DNA of 64,000 nt from Nitrosomonadaceae bacterium (GCA_014190895.1 BJGV01000003.1:1-64000), one strand, 5' to 3'. Positions 28,055 through 38,653 are shown, counted from the first letter of the stretch. Notes: generated from the sequence alone by a model not told the origin. Numbers and translations are program-made.

Positions 28055-28442
28055 ATAGGGAATTATCCCGTTTCTATATTTCTAGTTCATTGCATAGAAT
28101 AACAAAGCAATTATTCAGATATTTAGTTAATTTTTTATTTTCTATAAAAATCTTGTAACAATATACCGTAGTTTAAAGCAGTGATGAGTGACGCAACTAA
28201 ATAAATTATTCTGAGAAGACTGCAGTATATTGACCAATACTCTAACTTTGGTGCGTACTGTGGAAAATTCTTATTTTTTGACACGTGAAAGATATTTTCA
28301 CTCTTAATATATTGTAACGGCATACTTTAAGTATGCCGTATAAAAGTAACCGGTGTACAAGGTTAGAGTATTTTCTGCCTATTATGTGTTTTCATTTATC
28401 TAATGGCTTATGAATTGAAGATAGTTGTAAACTATAGCGGTC
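28055..28442. other. Intergenic region patatin / pip
   Basis: 388 bases without a gene I can support. The 62-aa minus-strand ORF of the track (28135-28323) starts inside the palindrome at 28317-28339, has no ribosome site and resembles nothing. The promoter of pip must lie in the right half. Confidence 0.55.
28317..28339. promoter_or_regulatory. Perfect 23-bp palindrome upstream of pip
   Basis: ACGGCATACTT-T-AAGTATGCCGT has 11-bp arms around a single central base. A one-base loop cannot form a good RNA hairpin, so a dimeric protein-binding site is the more likely reading. It lies about 100 bases before the pip ATG. Confidence 0.5.
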
Positions 28443-29405
28443 ATGAAAAATAACTTTCGTACTGAGCTCTTCCCGGAGATCTCTCCTTATGCCAACGGAA
28501 TGTTGCCACTTGATAATTTACACACCATGTATTGGGAGCAATCCGGCAATGAAACTGGCGTACCAGTATTATTTCTTCATGGCGGGCCTGGTGCAGGGTC
28601 ATCCCCCGCTCATCGTTGTTTCTTTGATCCCGCTTATTATCGGATTGTTATTTATGATCAACGTGGGGCAGGTCGCTCTACTCCATTAGGAGAGATTCAT
28701 AATAATACAACGCCTCATCTTATCGATGATATTGAGGTATTGCGCCAATATTTGGGTATCACAGAGTGGTTAGTGTTTGGAGGTTCTTGGGGAAGCACGC
28801 TGGCGTTAGCTTATAGCGAGACCTACCCGGCTCGCTGCCTGGGTCTAATTCTACGGGGTATTTTTCTCTGTCGTAAGAGTGAGATTGATTGGTTCTTATA
28901 TGGTCTAAAAAATTTTTTTCCAGAGGCTTGGCACACTTTTGTCTCGCTCTTACCGTCATCGGAACGTGATAACATTCTTGCTGCTTACTATCGACGTCTT
29001 GTTCACCCAGAATATGTGGTACATATGCCAGCTGCCCTTGCTTGGAGTGTGTATGAAGGCTCTTGTTCAACCTTGTTGGCCAGCCCAGAAACTGTTGCCT
29101 ATTTTACCAATGATGTCGTAGCTATAGGGCTCGCCCGCATAGAGGCGCATTATTTTAGTCACGAGATATTTCTGCCAAAAAATTCACTACTAGACAATAT
29201 AAAAAAAATTCGTTCGATTCCCGCCGTCATCATACAAGGTCGTTATGATGCGGTGTGCCCGATTGTAAGCGCGAATGATCTGCATTGCGTTTGGCCTGAG
29301 GCACAATATATAGTTATTGCCGATGCTGGTCATTCTGCATGGGAACCAGGAATTCAAACAGAATTAATAAAAGCAACCGAAAGATTTAAAAACGGAAAAT
29401 TTTAA
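28443..29405 (+). CDS. pip: Proline iminopeptidase
   Basis: An alpha/beta hydrolase that releases N-terminal proline from peptides. The N-terminal block FLHGGPGAGSSPAHRCFFDPAYYRIVIYDQRGAGRSTP is diagnostic of the family S33. The nucleophile Ser is in FGGSWGSTLALAYSETYP, the Asp in GRYDAVCPIV, and the His in ADAGHSAWEPG. 320 aa is standard. No signal peptide is present, so it is cytoplasmic. It is convergent with fumC, with 7 bases between the stops. Confidence 0.95.
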   Translation: MKNNFRTELFPEISPYANGMLPLDNLHTMYWEQSGNETGVPVLFLHGGPGAGSSPAHRCFFDPAYYRIVIYDQRGAGRSTPLGEIHNNTTPHLIDDIEVLRQYLGITEWLVFGGSWGSTLALAYSETYPARCLGLILRGIFLCRKSEIDWFLYGLKNFFPEAWHTFVSLLPSSERDNILAAYYRRLVHPEYVVHMPAALAWSVYEGSCSTLLASPETVAYFTNDVVAIGLARIEAHYFSHEIFLPKNSLLDNIKKIRSIPAVIIQGRYDAVCPIVSANDLHCVWPEAQYIVIADAGHSAWEPGIQTELIKATERFKNGKF

Positions 29406-29412
29406 ACCCGGC

Positions 29413-30801
29413 CTATTTTTCTCCTACCATATTGCTTGGCTGCACCCAGATTTCAAATTGCTCTGCAGTGACATAACCGGATGCTACCGCTGCTTCTTTT
29501 AGCGTTATATTCTCTTGGTATGCTTTCTTGGCAATGTCTGCCGCTTTATCATAGCCTATGTGGGGATTAAGTGCCGTCACCAGCATTAAAGAGTTACGCA
29601 TCAAACTATCAATATGTTCAATATTAGCTGTTATTCCCGCCACACAATTGTCATTGAAACTCATTATCCCATCTGAAAGCAGACGAACGCTTTGCAAGAA
29701 ATTGTGAATCATGAGAGGCCTCATTGTATTGAGCTCAAAGTTTCCCATCGCCCCACCGATATTAATAGATACATCATTACCCATCACTTGGCAACACAAC
29801 ATAATTATGGCTTCTGCTTGAGTAGGGTTAGTCTTACCAGGCATGATGGAGCTGCCCGGTTCATTTTCTGGGATTCTTAATTCACCAATACCACATCGAG
29901 GACCAGAAGAGAGCCAACGAATATCATTAGCAATCTTCATCAGAGATGCTGCTAAAGTTTTTAGCGCGCCGTGTGCGTTCACTAACGCATCACTAGCAGC
30001 AAGTGCTTCAAATTTATTAGGTGAGGTGACGAATGGTAAATTAGTTAACTTCGCTAATTCCTCTGCTACTCGTTTAGCAAATTCGGCATGGGTGTTAAGA
30101 CCGGTACCTACGGCTGTGCCGCCCAGCGCCAATTCACAGAGATGAGGAAGCGATGAATTTAGATGCTCTAGTCCATGGTCTAATTGTGAAATATATCCAG
30201 AAAATTCTTGTCCCAGAGTAAGTGGTGTTGCATCTTGCAAATGAGTACGACCAATCTTGACAATATTAGAGAATTCTTTCTCTTTTATAGCGAGAGTCTG
30301 ACGCAACTGAAAAATAGAAGGTTTTAGCTGATGTGTAATAGAATGCACTGCAGCTACATGCATAGCCGTCGGAAATACATCATTAGATGATTGCCCTTTA
30401 TTTACATCATCGTTAGGATGAATTTTACGAGCCATGCCACGCTCGCCACCAAGTAATTCAGATGCTCGGTTAGCAAGAACCTCGTTCATGTTCATGTTGG
30501 TTTGAGTACCTGAACCAGTTTGCCAGATCACCAAGGGAAATTCATTTTTATGGTGGCCGCTAATTACTTCATCGGCAGCTTGTACGATAGCAGCAGCAGA
30601 GACTGCATTAAGCATATTTAAGTTGTGATTCGTACTAGCAGCGGCACGCTTTACTAAAGCAAGCGCATGAAGTAACGCAAAAGGCATACGCTCATTTGAA
30701 ATTTTAAAGTTTTGCAAGGAGCGTTGTGTTTGAGCCCCCCACAATACATTGATGGGCACTTGCATCATACCCATGGTGTCTTTTTCATCACGGTAGGTCA
30801 T
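29413..30801 (-). CDS. fumC: Fumarate hydratase class II
   Basis: The oxygen-stable, iron-free fumarase of the TCA cycle. The superfamily signature [16 protein letters not shown] (residues ~309-324) is intact. Other blocks are [40 protein letters not shown] and [20 protein letters not shown]. 462 aa matches the family. It stands 147 bases from phoU on the same strand and is probably transcribed alone. Confidence 0.97.
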   Translation of the reverse strand: MTYRDEKDTMGMMQVPINVLWGAQTQRSLQNFKISNERMPFALLHALALVKRAAASTNHNLNMLNAVSAAAIVQAADEVISGHHKNEFPLVIWQTGSGTQTNMNMNEVLANRASELLGGERGMARKIHPNDDVNKGQSSNDVFPTAMHVAAVHSITHQLKPSIFQLRQTLAIKEKEFSNIVKIGRTHLQDATPLTLGQEFSGYISQLDHGLEHLNSSLPHLCELALGGTAVGTGLNTHAEFAKRVAEELAKLTNLPFVTSPNKFEALAASDALVNAHGALKTLAASLMKIANDIRWLSSGPRCGIGELRIPENEPGSSIMPGKTNPTQAEAIIMLCCQVMGNDVSINIGGAMGNFELNTMRPLMIHNFLQSVRLLSDGIMSFNDNCVAGITANIEHIDSLMRNSLMLVTALNPHIGYDKAADIAKKAYQENITLKEAAVASGYVTAEQFEIWVQPSNMVGEK

Positions 30802-30948
30802 AAGATTCCGAGCTAGAGAAGTGAAAGCATGAGTTAAGTATACTTAGACCGTTTGCTTGATTCAAGGATGAGTATTATTAAAGCAAGGACTGGCTATGAC
30901 AAGAATAAAATAATCAGATACGGATTTCTGATAAATAGTCAGGGCAGC

Positions 30949-31668
30949 TTATCTCAAAAATTCCCGCTCCATTTCCTCCAAAGTCACATGACGCACATCT
31001 TTACCTTTAACCATATAAATTACATACTCAGCTATATTTTTTGCATGATCTCCGATACGCTCAATGGCTTTTGCCATAAATACAGTCTCTATAGCGATAG
31101 AAATTTTATGCGAGTCTTCCATCATAAGAGCGCCAAGTTGACGAATGATGGAACGAAATTCTTTATCTACTAATTTGTCTTGACGAACAATCTTAACTGC
31201 TGCTGTTATGTCAAGATGAACAAAAGCATCCAGTGCTTCATGCAACATCTCAAGTGCAATAATCGCAACATGCCTAATTTCGGCAAAATTTGATTTTTGT
31301 AAAAATTGACTATCGGCATATAGCAATCTCGCCATGCGGGCAATTTTTGTTGCTTCGTCTCCAATGCGCTCCAAATCTGTAATAGTTTTGATAATCATCA
31401 TAATCATACGTAAATCACCGGCAGCAGGTTGTCGGCGCGCAATAATTTGACTACAATTTTTATCTATTGATACTTCCATCATGTTGATAAGATGGTCATC
31501 TTTGATGATCTTTTCTATTAACACTGTGTCGCCAGTAGCGAGCGCCTTGAGTGCAGCATTAAACTGCCCTTCAACTAGCCCGCCCATTTTCAACACGCTC
31601 ATTCGTACTGATTCAAGTTCGGCATCGAATTGTTTAGATGTGTGTTCATTAATCATCGAGTTTCTCAC
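30949..31668 (-). CDS. phoU: Phosphate transport regulator PhoU
   Basis: PhoU damps the PhoR/PhoB response and Pst phosphate uptake under phosphate sufficiency. The 239-aa protein is two three-helix bundles. The metal-binding E/DxxxD-type motifs are visible in TITDLERIGDEATKIA and AKAIERIGDHAKNIAEYVIYM. The track start is GTG (31668). ATG at 31656 (MINEHTSKQFD) is the alternative. No pst or phoBR genes are within the window. Confidence 0.95.
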   Translation of the reverse strand: MRNSMINEHTSKQFDAELESVRMSVLKMGGLVEGQFNAALKALATGDTVLIEKIIKDDHLINMMEVSIDKNCSQIIARRQPAAGDLRMIMMIIKTITDLERIGDEATKIARMARLLYADSQFLQKSNFAEIRHVAIIALEMLHEALDAFVHLDITAAVKIVRQDKLVDKEFRSIIRQLGALMMEDSHKISIAIETVFMAKAIERIGDHAKNIAEYVIYMVKGKDVRHVTLEEMEREFLR

Positions 31669-31751
31669 AAAAAATCTCTAAAGGCACTTATCCTACACAT
31701 AAATTGTGACAATTATATTGCTATTTTGTTGCAACCGAGTTACTGCCCATG

Positions 31752-32417
31752 CTAAATAGTAATTTCTCTGACGCCATTATTGGTGCCAAGTAGTAGCAGA
31801 TCGGCGCCACGTTTTGCAAATAAGCCGCTGGTTACAACGCCGGTGATCTGATTAAGGATCATTTCTAGTTCGACTGGATTAAGAATTTGCAAACCATGAA
31901 CGTCTAGAATCACATTACCATTGTCAGTTATGAATCCTTGACGCAGAACAGGGTGTCCGCCTAATTGCACGATTGTACGTGCAACATGACTTTGCGCCAT
32001 TGGAATAACCTCTACCGGCAAATGAAATTCGCCAAGTATTTTTACGAGCTTACTCTGATCAGCAATACAAATAAATATCTTTGCTACCGCGGCAACAATT
32101 TTTTCTCGTGTCAATGCTCCACCGCCGCCTTTTATCATTTGAAGGTTTTCAGTAACTTCATCCGCGCCATCTACATACACCGATAACTCATTTACATTGT
32201 TTAGATCCAATACTCTAATGCCATGACTCTTAAGGCGCCCGGCTGTCGAGTCAGAGCTTGCAACCGCGCCTTCAATTTTATGTTTAATCTTAGCCAATTC
32301 ATCTATGAAGTAATTTGAGGTACTGCCAGTTCCCACACCCACGATGCTACCAATAGGAATATGCTGAATAGCTGCGCATGCAGCTGCTTGTTTTTGTTCA
32401 TTCTGTATTTGTGTCAT
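31752..32417 (-). CDS. rpiA: Ribose-5-phosphate isomerase A
   Basis: Interconverts ribose 5-phosphate and ribulose 5-phosphate in the pentose phosphate pathway. The motifs [33 protein letters not shown] and [16 protein letters not shown] hold the phosphate-binding and catalytic Asp, Glu and Lys residues. I start at MTQIQNEQ (32417), because GGGAG lies just before it. The track start five codons upstream has no ribosome site. It is divergent from ilvA. Confidence 0.96.
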   Translation of the reverse strand: MTQIQNEQKQAAACAAIQHIPIGSIVGVGTGSTSNYFIDELAKIKHKIEGAVASSDSTAGRLKSHGIRVLDLNNVNELSVYVDGADEVTENLQMIKGGGGALTREKIVAAVAKIFICIADQSKLVKILGEFHLPVEVIPMAQSHVARTIVQLGGHPVLRQGFITDNGNVILDVHGLQILNPVELEMILNQITGVVTSGLFAKRGADLLLLGTNNGVREITI

Positions 32418-32530
32418 GGTGCTCCCATACAAATAAAATTATCCAACGATTGTTAGGATAAACCTATCTATAAACTTTAACAATTAACTCGTATGACAGA
32501 TAGAATTCGCGATATGCTAAAATCACGTTT

Positions 32531-34042
32531 ATGAAAAAAGATTACTTAGAAAAGATTCTTGCTTCTCGAGTTTACGATGTGGCAGAAGAAAGCTCGCTAG
32601 ACTTTTTGCCTAACCTCTCTGCACGCGTACGTAATCAATTGCTGCTAAAACGCGAGGACATGCAGCAGATATTCTCATTCAAGCTACGTGGTGCATACAA
32701 TAAAATGGCCGGGCTATCGCCTGCTAAACTTAGGCGCGGTGTGGCGGCAGCCTCTGCGGGCAATCATGCACAGGGAGTGGCATTGGCAGCACAGAAACTC
32801 AATTGTCAAGCCACAATCGTGATGCCTATTACTACCCCGCAAATTAAGATACAAGCAGTTAAAGCACGTGGCGCGCGCATATTGTTGCATGGTGAATCCT
32901 ACGATGATGCTTATGTTTATGCACGAAAATTTGCAATACAAAAAAACTTAACTTTTGTACATCCTTATGATGATCCGGATGTAATTGCAGGGCAGGGCAC
33001 CATAGGCATGGAAATACTACATCAGTACACCGATCCAATTCACGCTATCTTTGTACCCGTAGGTGGTGGTGGGCTTATTGCCGGTATTGCCTCTTATGTA
33101 AAAAAATTGCGTCCAGAAATTAAAATTATTGGGGTCGAGCCTATTGATGCCGATGCCATGCATCGATCCTTAAAAGAAGGGCGACGGATTAAGCTTGATC
33201 AAGTGGGCTTATTCGCAGATGGCGTGGCATTAAAGCAAGTAGGTAAAGAAAATTTTCGCATCTGTCTCGAATTAGTAGATGAAATTATACTGGTCGATAC
33301 GGACGCCATCTGTGCGGCAATTAAAGATGTATTTGAGGATACGCGTGCTATTTTGGAACCCTCTGGAGCGCTCTCTATTGCCGGAGCCAAAGCATATGTT
33401 CAGCGAGAAAAAATTCGCAACAAAACTTTGGTAACAATTGCCACTGGTGCCAACATGAATTTTGACCGCTTACGTCATATCTCCGAACGCGCGGAACTAG
33501 GCGAACAAAGGGAAGCAATAATATCTGTAACTATTCCAGAGAAGCCAGGCAGTTTCAAGAAATTTTGCGCCCTGTTAGGAATGAAGAGCATTACCGAATT
33601 TAACTATCGCTACGCTAACCCGAAAGAAGCGCATGTATTTGTTGGAATATCAATACGCAATCGTGATGAGGGGTTAAAGCTAATCAAAAGTTTAGAGAAA
33701 AAGGGTTTGCGCACTCTAGACCTCAGTGACAATGAAATGGCAAAGTTACATGTGCGTCACTTAGTTGGGGGTCATGCCAACGGAGTCAAAAACGAAATTC
33801 TCTACCGTTTTGAATTTCCTGATCGACCTGGTGCATTAATAAAATTTTTAAATAGTATGAATCATCACTGGAATATTAGCTTGTTTCATTATCGTAATCA
33901 TGGTGCTGACTATGGTCGTGTATTGGTGGGCATGGAAGTACCTCCCAAAGAGCAAGATGATTTCAAGATTTTTTTAGATCTTCTTGGTTATCGTTACTGG
34001 GATGAAAGTGAGAATCCAGCGTACAAGATGTTTCTTGGTTAG
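32531..34042 (+). CDS. ilvA: Threonine ammonia-lyase, biosynthetic
   Basis: Deaminates threonine to 2-oxobutyrate, the first step of isoleucine synthesis, in a PLP-dependent reaction. The PLP lysine is in IFSFKLRGAYNKM and the phosphate loop is VPVGGGGLIAGIA. Two C-terminal ACT-like regulatory repeats (AIISVTIPEKPGSFKKF and ILYRFEFPDRPGALIKF) imply isoleucine/valine feedback. 503 aa is the long biosynthetic form. ilvD is 4.6 kb downstream, so the pathway genes are not in one operon. Confidence 0.96.
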   Translation: MKKDYLEKILASRVYDVAEESSLDFLPNLSARVRNQLLLKREDMQQIFSFKLRGAYNKMAGLSPAKLRRGVAAASAGNHAQGVALAAQKLNCQATIVMPITTPQIKIQAVKARGARILLHGESYDDAYVYARKFAIQKNLTFVHPYDDPDVIAGQGTIGMEILHQYTDPIHAIFVPVGGGGLIAGIASYVKKLRPEIKIIGVEPIDADAMHRSLKEGRRIKLDQVGLFADGVALKQVGKENFRICLELVDEIILVDTDAICAAIKDVFEDTRAILEPSGALSIAGAKAYVQREKIRNKTLVTIATGANMNFDRLRHISERAELGEQREAIISVTIPEKPGSFKKFCALLGMKSITEFNYRYANPKEAHVFVGISIRNRDEGLKLIKSLEKKGLRTLDLSDNEMAKLHVRHLVGGHANGVKNEILYRFEFPDRPGALIKFLNSMNHHWNISLFHYRNHGADYGRVLVGMEVPPKEQDDFKIFLDLLGYRYWDESENPAYKMFLG

Positions 34043-34291
34043 AAAAATAAGCGGGCTTTACTTGTATGCGATCAGCAAACGCTGTATGTCTTTTTCCCTG
34101 CTATAGAAAATCGTGACTTTGCATTGCAGACCATAGGAAGATGGTTCATTTGCCTGCATGAGGTGTTATCGCACAAATAAACATCCATATAGTACAATTA
34201 ATTTTATATATTAATCATGGTCCAAATAAATCTTTTGATATCTTATTTTCACGCACATAATCAAGTTCAAGTAGCCTCGTATACTCATAAT

Positions 34292-34861
34292 TTAGATATT
34301 ACATCCATCTGCATCGCAGACAGTATGCACTTTATCAGCCTGTGACAGTGTTGTGGCCTGTGTGGGCACAACACTCTCAGAAAGCAATGCTCCAATTGAA
34401 AATCCAAGCGTTAAATCACTTATATGGCCGAACTTATGTAAACGAACATGACCCGTTTTGTCAATTAGAATAAGGCTCGGGGTTCCCTGCATCTGATATG
34501 CGCGCATGGTTAATGGCAATCCATCTTTCTGATCATCGTATTTATCGATGCCAATCGGAAAACGCAGACGATATTCATGAACAAATACTTCAAGTGCGTC
34601 ACGACCCATAACAGAATGATGCTCAAAAACAGTGTGCAATGCGATTACCGCAACTCTTGTTGGATCAAACTCTTCATAAACTCTCTGTACTTGTGGAATG
34701 CCAATTTGTACACAACCAGGGCAGAGCATTTGGAAAGAATGTAACACTACAACTTTGCCGCGCAATGAGGTGAGCGTGAGTGGTTCGGGTGTGTTGAGCC
34801 AGCCTGATGTTTGTAGCTCAGGAGCAATATCTTCGAGATCGCGAGTAATTGTTTCTACCAT
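34292..34861 (-). CDS. Thioredoxin-fold protein (TlpA/AhpC-TSA-like) with CPGC
   Basis: 189 aa with LRGKVVVLHSFQMLCPGCVQIGIPQVQRVYEEF. The CPGC motif sits at the start of the first helix and the cis-Pro in MQGTPSLILIDKTGHVRLHKFG. There is no signal peptide or membrane anchor, so it is likely cytoplasmic, which is unusual for TlpA-like proteins. The C-terminus ends VCDADGCNI with two extra cysteines. The substrate is unknown. It is divergent from pyrC. Confidence 0.82.
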   Translation of the reverse strand: MVETITRDLEDIAPELQTSGWLNTPEPLTLTSLRGKVVVLHSFQMLCPGCVQIGIPQVQRVYEEFDPTRVAVIALHTVFEHHSVMGRDALEVFVHEYRLRFPIGIDKYDDQKDGLPLTMRAYQMQGTPSLILIDKTGHVRLHKFGHISDLTLGFSIGALLSESVVPTQATTLSQADKVHTVCDADGCNI

Positions 34862-35003
34862 CTTTAATTGGCATGCCTAAGACAGAAAATTACGGTTGCA
34901 ATTTGTAATATGGCCGTTACTGTATAACTATCTAGAGTTACGGTCAATTAACTACTAGGGTACAATTCTATTTCCTAATAAGATAATCATAGCGTAAACA
35001 ATT

Positions 35004-36044
35004 TTGATTCAACTAACTCTTATTCGTCCCGATGATTGTCATGTACATTTGCGCGATGATAATCAAATGTGCTCGATTTTGCCAGATACTGTGCGACGTT
35101 TTGCGCGCGCCATTGTTATGCCTAATCTCAAGCTACCAGTATCGACAACAGAGTTAGCGCTAGCATACCGCAAACGTATTTATTCCGCTTTGCCAGTGGC
35201 TATGAAGGGTCACTTCACACCATTGATGACACTCTATCTTACTGATAATACCCCATCTTCAGAAATTATCAGGGCCAAGGAGAGTGGTGCAGTACATGGC
35301 ATAAAGTTTTATCCTGCTGGCGCTACTACGCACTCTAATTCTGGCGTTACTGATATTACCAAATGTTACAGCACTCTCGAAACAATGGAACGAGCAGATA
35401 TGCCACTATTGGTACATGGCGAAGTGACTGATCCAGAAACAGATATATTCGATAGGGAAAAAATTTTCATCGATAAAGTATTAATTCCTGTAATAAAACG
35501 TTTCCAGAAACTGCGAATTGTATTTGAACACATCACCACCAAAGAAGCTGTGGAATTTGTCAAGGAAACATCGAACAACATTGGTGCAACCATCACTGCT
35601 CATCACATGCTACTGAACCGTAACGCGATGTTTAATAGCGGTATTCGCCCACATCATTACTGTTTGCCGGTATTGAAACATGAGACTCATCGTCGCGCTC
35701 TGATTGAGGCAGCGATTAGCGAAAATCCTAAATTTTTTCTTGGCACCGACAGCGCCCCCCATTCTAAATTTACGAAAGAAACCGCTTGTGGTTGTGCAGG
35801 CATTTATACTTCACATGCTGCTATCGAGCTTTATGCAGAAGTTTTTGAACAGGCAAACGCTCTAGAAAAACTAGAAGCGTTTGCTAGTTTTTACGGGGCA
35901 GATTTTTATAAGATGCCACGTAATAAAGATACTATTTCTATGATTAAAGAAAATTGGAATGCACCTGCGCAAATAGATTTTTCAGGAGAGGCGTTAATTC
36001 CATTTCGAGCTAATGAGGTTGTAACTTGGAAGATGACTGATTAG
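35004..36044 (+). CDS. pyrC: Dihydroorotase (class II)
   Basis: Cyclises carbamoyl aspartate to dihydroorotate in pyrimidine synthesis. The metal ligands are visible: DDCHVHLRDD (His pair), the carboxylated Lys in GIKFYPAGATTHSNSGVTD, and His residues in LLVHGEV and FEHITTKEA. The Asp is in FFLGTDSAPHSKFTKE. 346 aa is typical of the E. coli type. The start is TTG (MIQLTLIRPDD); no strong ribosome site precedes it. The 3' end overlaps the convergent cupin gene by 4 bases. Confidence 0.95.
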   Translation: MIQLTLIRPDDCHVHLRDDNQMCSILPDTVRRFARAIVMPNLKLPVSTTELALAYRKRIYSALPVAMKGHFTPLMTLYLTDNTPSSEIIRAKESGAVHGIKFYPAGATTHSNSGVTDITKCYSTLETMERADMPLLVHGEVTDPETDIFDREKIFIDKVLIPVIKRFQKLRIVFEHITTKEAVEFVKETSNNIGATITAHHMLLNRNAMFNSGIRPHHYCLPVLKHETHRRALIEAAISENPKFFLGTDSAPHSKFTKETACGCAGIYTSHAAIELYAEVFEQANALEKLEAFASFYGADFYKMPRNKDTISMIKENWNAPAQIDFSGEALIPFRANEVVTWKMTD

Positions 36045-36457
36045 AGTATCTTGTGTGCAGTAAATTCAAAGGCCTTGTCATGCACGTAGACAAGTTTGCA
36101 TTCTTCTATATATTTAGCATCGTGAACTCTTCCGCCTTTAATGTAACCCGTTTGACCCTTATTTAAGAAGATACGATCTTTATCAGGAACAAGTTTACCC
36201 GATTCTTCAATGAAGAACTGAATCGACATTTTTCCCTCGATGACAACAGTCATGTCATCACCAGGATGGGAATGTGGTGGCTCTTCCGAACCAGCCACCC
36301 ATCTCTCTAGCATCACTTCCACCCCATTGGGGTTACTTGGAAAGGTTGTTCTAAGAGTGAACCCATCTGGAGTATTTGGCAGCGAAACATGATTGCCCCA
36401 GATAGCACTGGTTTCAGAAGTAACCTCTTTATTCTTATTAACATCTTCTTTTGCCAT
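36041..36457 (-). CDS. Cupin domain protein
   Basis: A 138-aa cytoplasmic protein with one cupin barrel. The metal-binding motif is PPHSHPGDDMTVVIEGKMSIQFF, and the second motif is near GYIKGGRVHDAKY. The His-x-His spacing suggests a bound divalent metal. Function is unknown; relatives are often annotated only as cupins. GGGG precedes the ATG. A hairpin sits in its leader (36480-36512). Confidence 0.8.
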   Translation of the reverse strand: MAKEDVNKNKEVTSETSAIWGNHVSLPNTPDGFTLRTTFPSNPNGVEVMLERWVAGSEEPPHSHPGDDMTVVIEGKMSIQFFIEESGKLVPDKDRIFLNKGQTGYIKGGRVHDAKYIEECKLVYVHDKAFEFTAHKIL

Positions 36458-36479
36458 AAGTATTTCCCCTATAAAGTTT

Positions 36480-36512
36480 GCCTCATTAAATACTAAGGCG
36501 ATGAAATGAGGC
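36480..36512 (-). promoter_or_regulatory. Hairpin in the leader of the cupin gene
   Basis: GCCTCATT and AATGAGGC form an 8-bp stem with a 17-base loop, beginning 23 bases before the cupin ATG on the minus strand. No T-run follows, so it is not an obvious terminator. A leader structure or operator is possible. Confidence 0.35.
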
Positions 36513-36713
36513 TAAATTTGCTTCTAAGTATACCAATGTTATAAAGTTATTTCTTAATAAATAATAATGTTCTGAATAAATAAACTTCGTTGAGAAAGTT
36601 ACAAGAAGAGTGATATTAATTAAGTACTGCAGTCTAAAATTTATGCACTATTAGTGATCTCGTTGTAAATTAGTGCGTGCGTCCAATCATAAAATATCCA
36701 GGAGTTTTATCTT

Positions 36714-37688
36714 ATGAAAGCAATTCTATGCAAAGAATGGGGGCCTCCTGAAAATCTAGTAATCGAGAACATCCCTTCTCTTAAGATTCGTAAAGGAGAG
36801 GCGGTCATTAGTGTCATGGCCTGTGGTGTCAACTTTCCAGATACTTTAATTATCCAGGGCAAGTATCAATTTAAACCGCAGCTGCCTTTCTCACCCGGGG
36901 GTGAAGTAGCGGGCGTCATTAAAGAATTAGATACGACGGTTACCGGAATGAAAATAGGTGACCGTGTTATCGCTTTGACTGGTTGGGGTGGTTTTGCTGA
37001 GGAGGTGCTGATACCTGTAGACAGAATCATTCCTATACCAAAAAATATAGATTTTAATACTGCTTCAGTTTTTCTCATGACATATGGGACTTCATATCAT
37101 GCCCTTAAGCATCGAGCCAAATTGAACTCAAAAGAAACATTATTGGTTCTAGGTGGCTCTGGTGGAATAGGGTTAGCCGCAATAGAAATTGGCAAAGTGA
37201 TGGGCGCGCGAGTTATTGCTGCCGCCTCATCTGATGAAAAATTAACAATCTGTAAAGAGCATGGCGCAGACGAGCTAATTAACTACTCTACTCAGAATCT
37301 ACGTTCGCGCATTAGCGAAATTACTGATGGTCAAGGTGTAGATGTTGTCTGCGACCCTGTTGGCGGCAATCTCACTGAATTAGCATTGCGTTCAACTGGC
37401 TGGAAAGGTCGGTTTTTAATAATAGGCTTTGCAAGTGGTGTAATTCCTAAAATTCCACTTAATCTCCCCCTTCTTAAAGGTATTTCAGTTATTGGGGTTT
37501 TTTGGAGTGACTTTACTCGGCGAGAGAAAGAGAAAAGCACTTACGCATTACGCGAACTAATCGCTTTGCTTGAGCAAGGAAAATTTAGGCCCTTGGTCTC
37601 AGCAATTTATCCTTTAGAACAGGCAGCACAAGCACTTAATGACATACTACAACGCAGGGTGAAAGGGAAGATTGTACTGATACCATGA
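36714..37688 (+). CDS. NADPH:quinone oxidoreductase family protein (MDR)
   Basis: 324 aa of the medium-chain reductase superfamily without the catalytic zinc ligands. The substrate domain has VMACGVNFPDTLIIQGKYQFKPQLPFSPGGEVAGVI. The Rossmann motif is LLVLGGSGGIGLAAIEIGKVMGARVIA. The ending GKIVLIP is typical of QOR-like enzymes. It reduces quinones or enones with NADPH; the real substrate is unknown. AGGAG precedes the ATG. Confidence 0.88.
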   Translation: MKAILCKEWGPPENLVIENIPSLKIRKGEAVISVMACGVNFPDTLIIQGKYQFKPQLPFSPGGEVAGVIKELDTTVTGMKIGDRVIALTGWGGFAEEVLIPVDRIIPIPKNIDFNTASVFLMTYGTSYHALKHRAKLNSKETLLVLGGSGGIGLAAIEIGKVMGARVIAAASSDEKLTICKEHGADELINYSTQNLRSRISEITDGQGVDVVCDPVGGNLTELALRSTGWKGRFLIIGFASGVIPKIPLNLPLLKGISVIGVFWSDFTRREKEKSTYALRELIALLEQGKFRPLVSAIYPLEQAAQALNDILQRRVKGKIVLIP

Positions 37689-37732
37689 AGCTGTCAAAAA
37701 AGATTTTCGTTAAATCAATTAGAAAAAATTTT

Positions 37733-38536
37733 TTAGCTTACTCTACTAGAGAAATTCTGTTTTCTATTGCTCCAGACTAACATCCATAAGCCAATCACAA
37801 TCATTGGCAGTGATAGCCATTGGCCCATACTAATACCTAATGTTAATATGCCTATAAACCCATCTTCGGGCTCACGAAAAAATTCAGCTGCTGAGCGAAG
37901 TACGCCATAACCAATTAGAAACATGCCTGAGACGGCTCCAACTGGTCTTGATTTGGTCGAATAAACCCACAATAAGATAAAGAAAACCACCCCCTCTAAC
38001 AAAAATTCATAAAGCTGAGAGGGGTGACGTGCGAGGGCATCTACGTTTGGAAAAATCATGCCCCAAGATATTTCCGTAGGACGTCCCCATAATTCGGCAT
38101 TGATAAAATTTCCAATACGCCCTGCACCCAGTCCTAATGGTACCAATGGTGCGATAAAATCTGTCACAGCAAGCCACTTTAATTTGTACTTATGGGCCAA
38201 GAAAGCCATTGCAGTTATCACGCCAAGGAAGCCACCATGAAAAGACATGCCGCCTTTCCATACCGCGAAGATCTCTAATGGCTGTTGCAAATAATAACTA
38301 AATTGATAAAATAGAACGTGGCCTAAACGACCACCCAGCATCACCCCCAACACACCATAAAATAATATATCGTCAAGCACAATATTGTTCAAAAACTTAT
38401 ATGGGCCATGTTTAATCCGGTGACGCCCTAGTACTATGAACAAGGTGAATCCAATCAAGTACATGAGTCCGTACCAACGAATAGATAAAGGGCCTAGGTA
38501 GATAGCGACAGGATCAAATTGCGGGTGAACAAACAT
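37733..38536 (-). CDS. lgt: Prolipoprotein diacylglyceryl transferase
   Basis: Transfers diacylglycerol from phosphatidylglycerol to the lipobox Cys of prelipoproteins in the inner membrane. The Lgt signature [16 protein letters not shown] is present, as are [16 protein letters not shown] and [16 protein letters not shown]. Seven hydrophobic segments are visible in 267 aa. It is divergent from ilvD and convergent with the quinone oxidoreductase. Confidence 0.96.
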   Translation of the reverse strand: MFVHPQFDPVAIYLGPLSIRWYGLMYLIGFTLFIVLGRHRIKHGPYKFLNNIVLDDILFYGVLGVMLGGRLGHVLFYQFSYYLQQPLEIFAVWKGGMSFHGGFLGVITAMAFLAHKYKLKWLAVTDFIAPLVPLGLGAGRIGNFINAELWGRPTEISWGMIFPNVDALARHPSQLYEFLLEGVVFFILLWVYSTKSRPVGAVSGMFLIGYGVLRSAAEFFREPEDGFIGILTLGISMGQWLSLPMIVIGLWMLVWSNRKQNFSSRVS

Positions 38537-38653
38537 AGATTGTCTTTTTTTACGGTAAAATATAGATTATACGGCAATCATGCTCCTTATAAAGCAACGG
38601 GTGCGATGGGACTATTTTTAGTCATGGATCTTTGATACTTCTCAGGAGTGGTC

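Noticed and set aside
28135-28323. 62-aa ORF on the minus strand
   Set aside because: It has no ribosome site, starts inside a palindrome and has no recognisable similarity.
30853-31173. 106-aa plus-strand ORF
   Set aside because: Most of it is antisense to phoU and the rest is intergenic; no family resemblance.
34043-34291. Possible gene or small RNA between ilvA and the CPGC protein
   Set aside because: Short frames end quickly on both strands and I find no hairpin with T-run.
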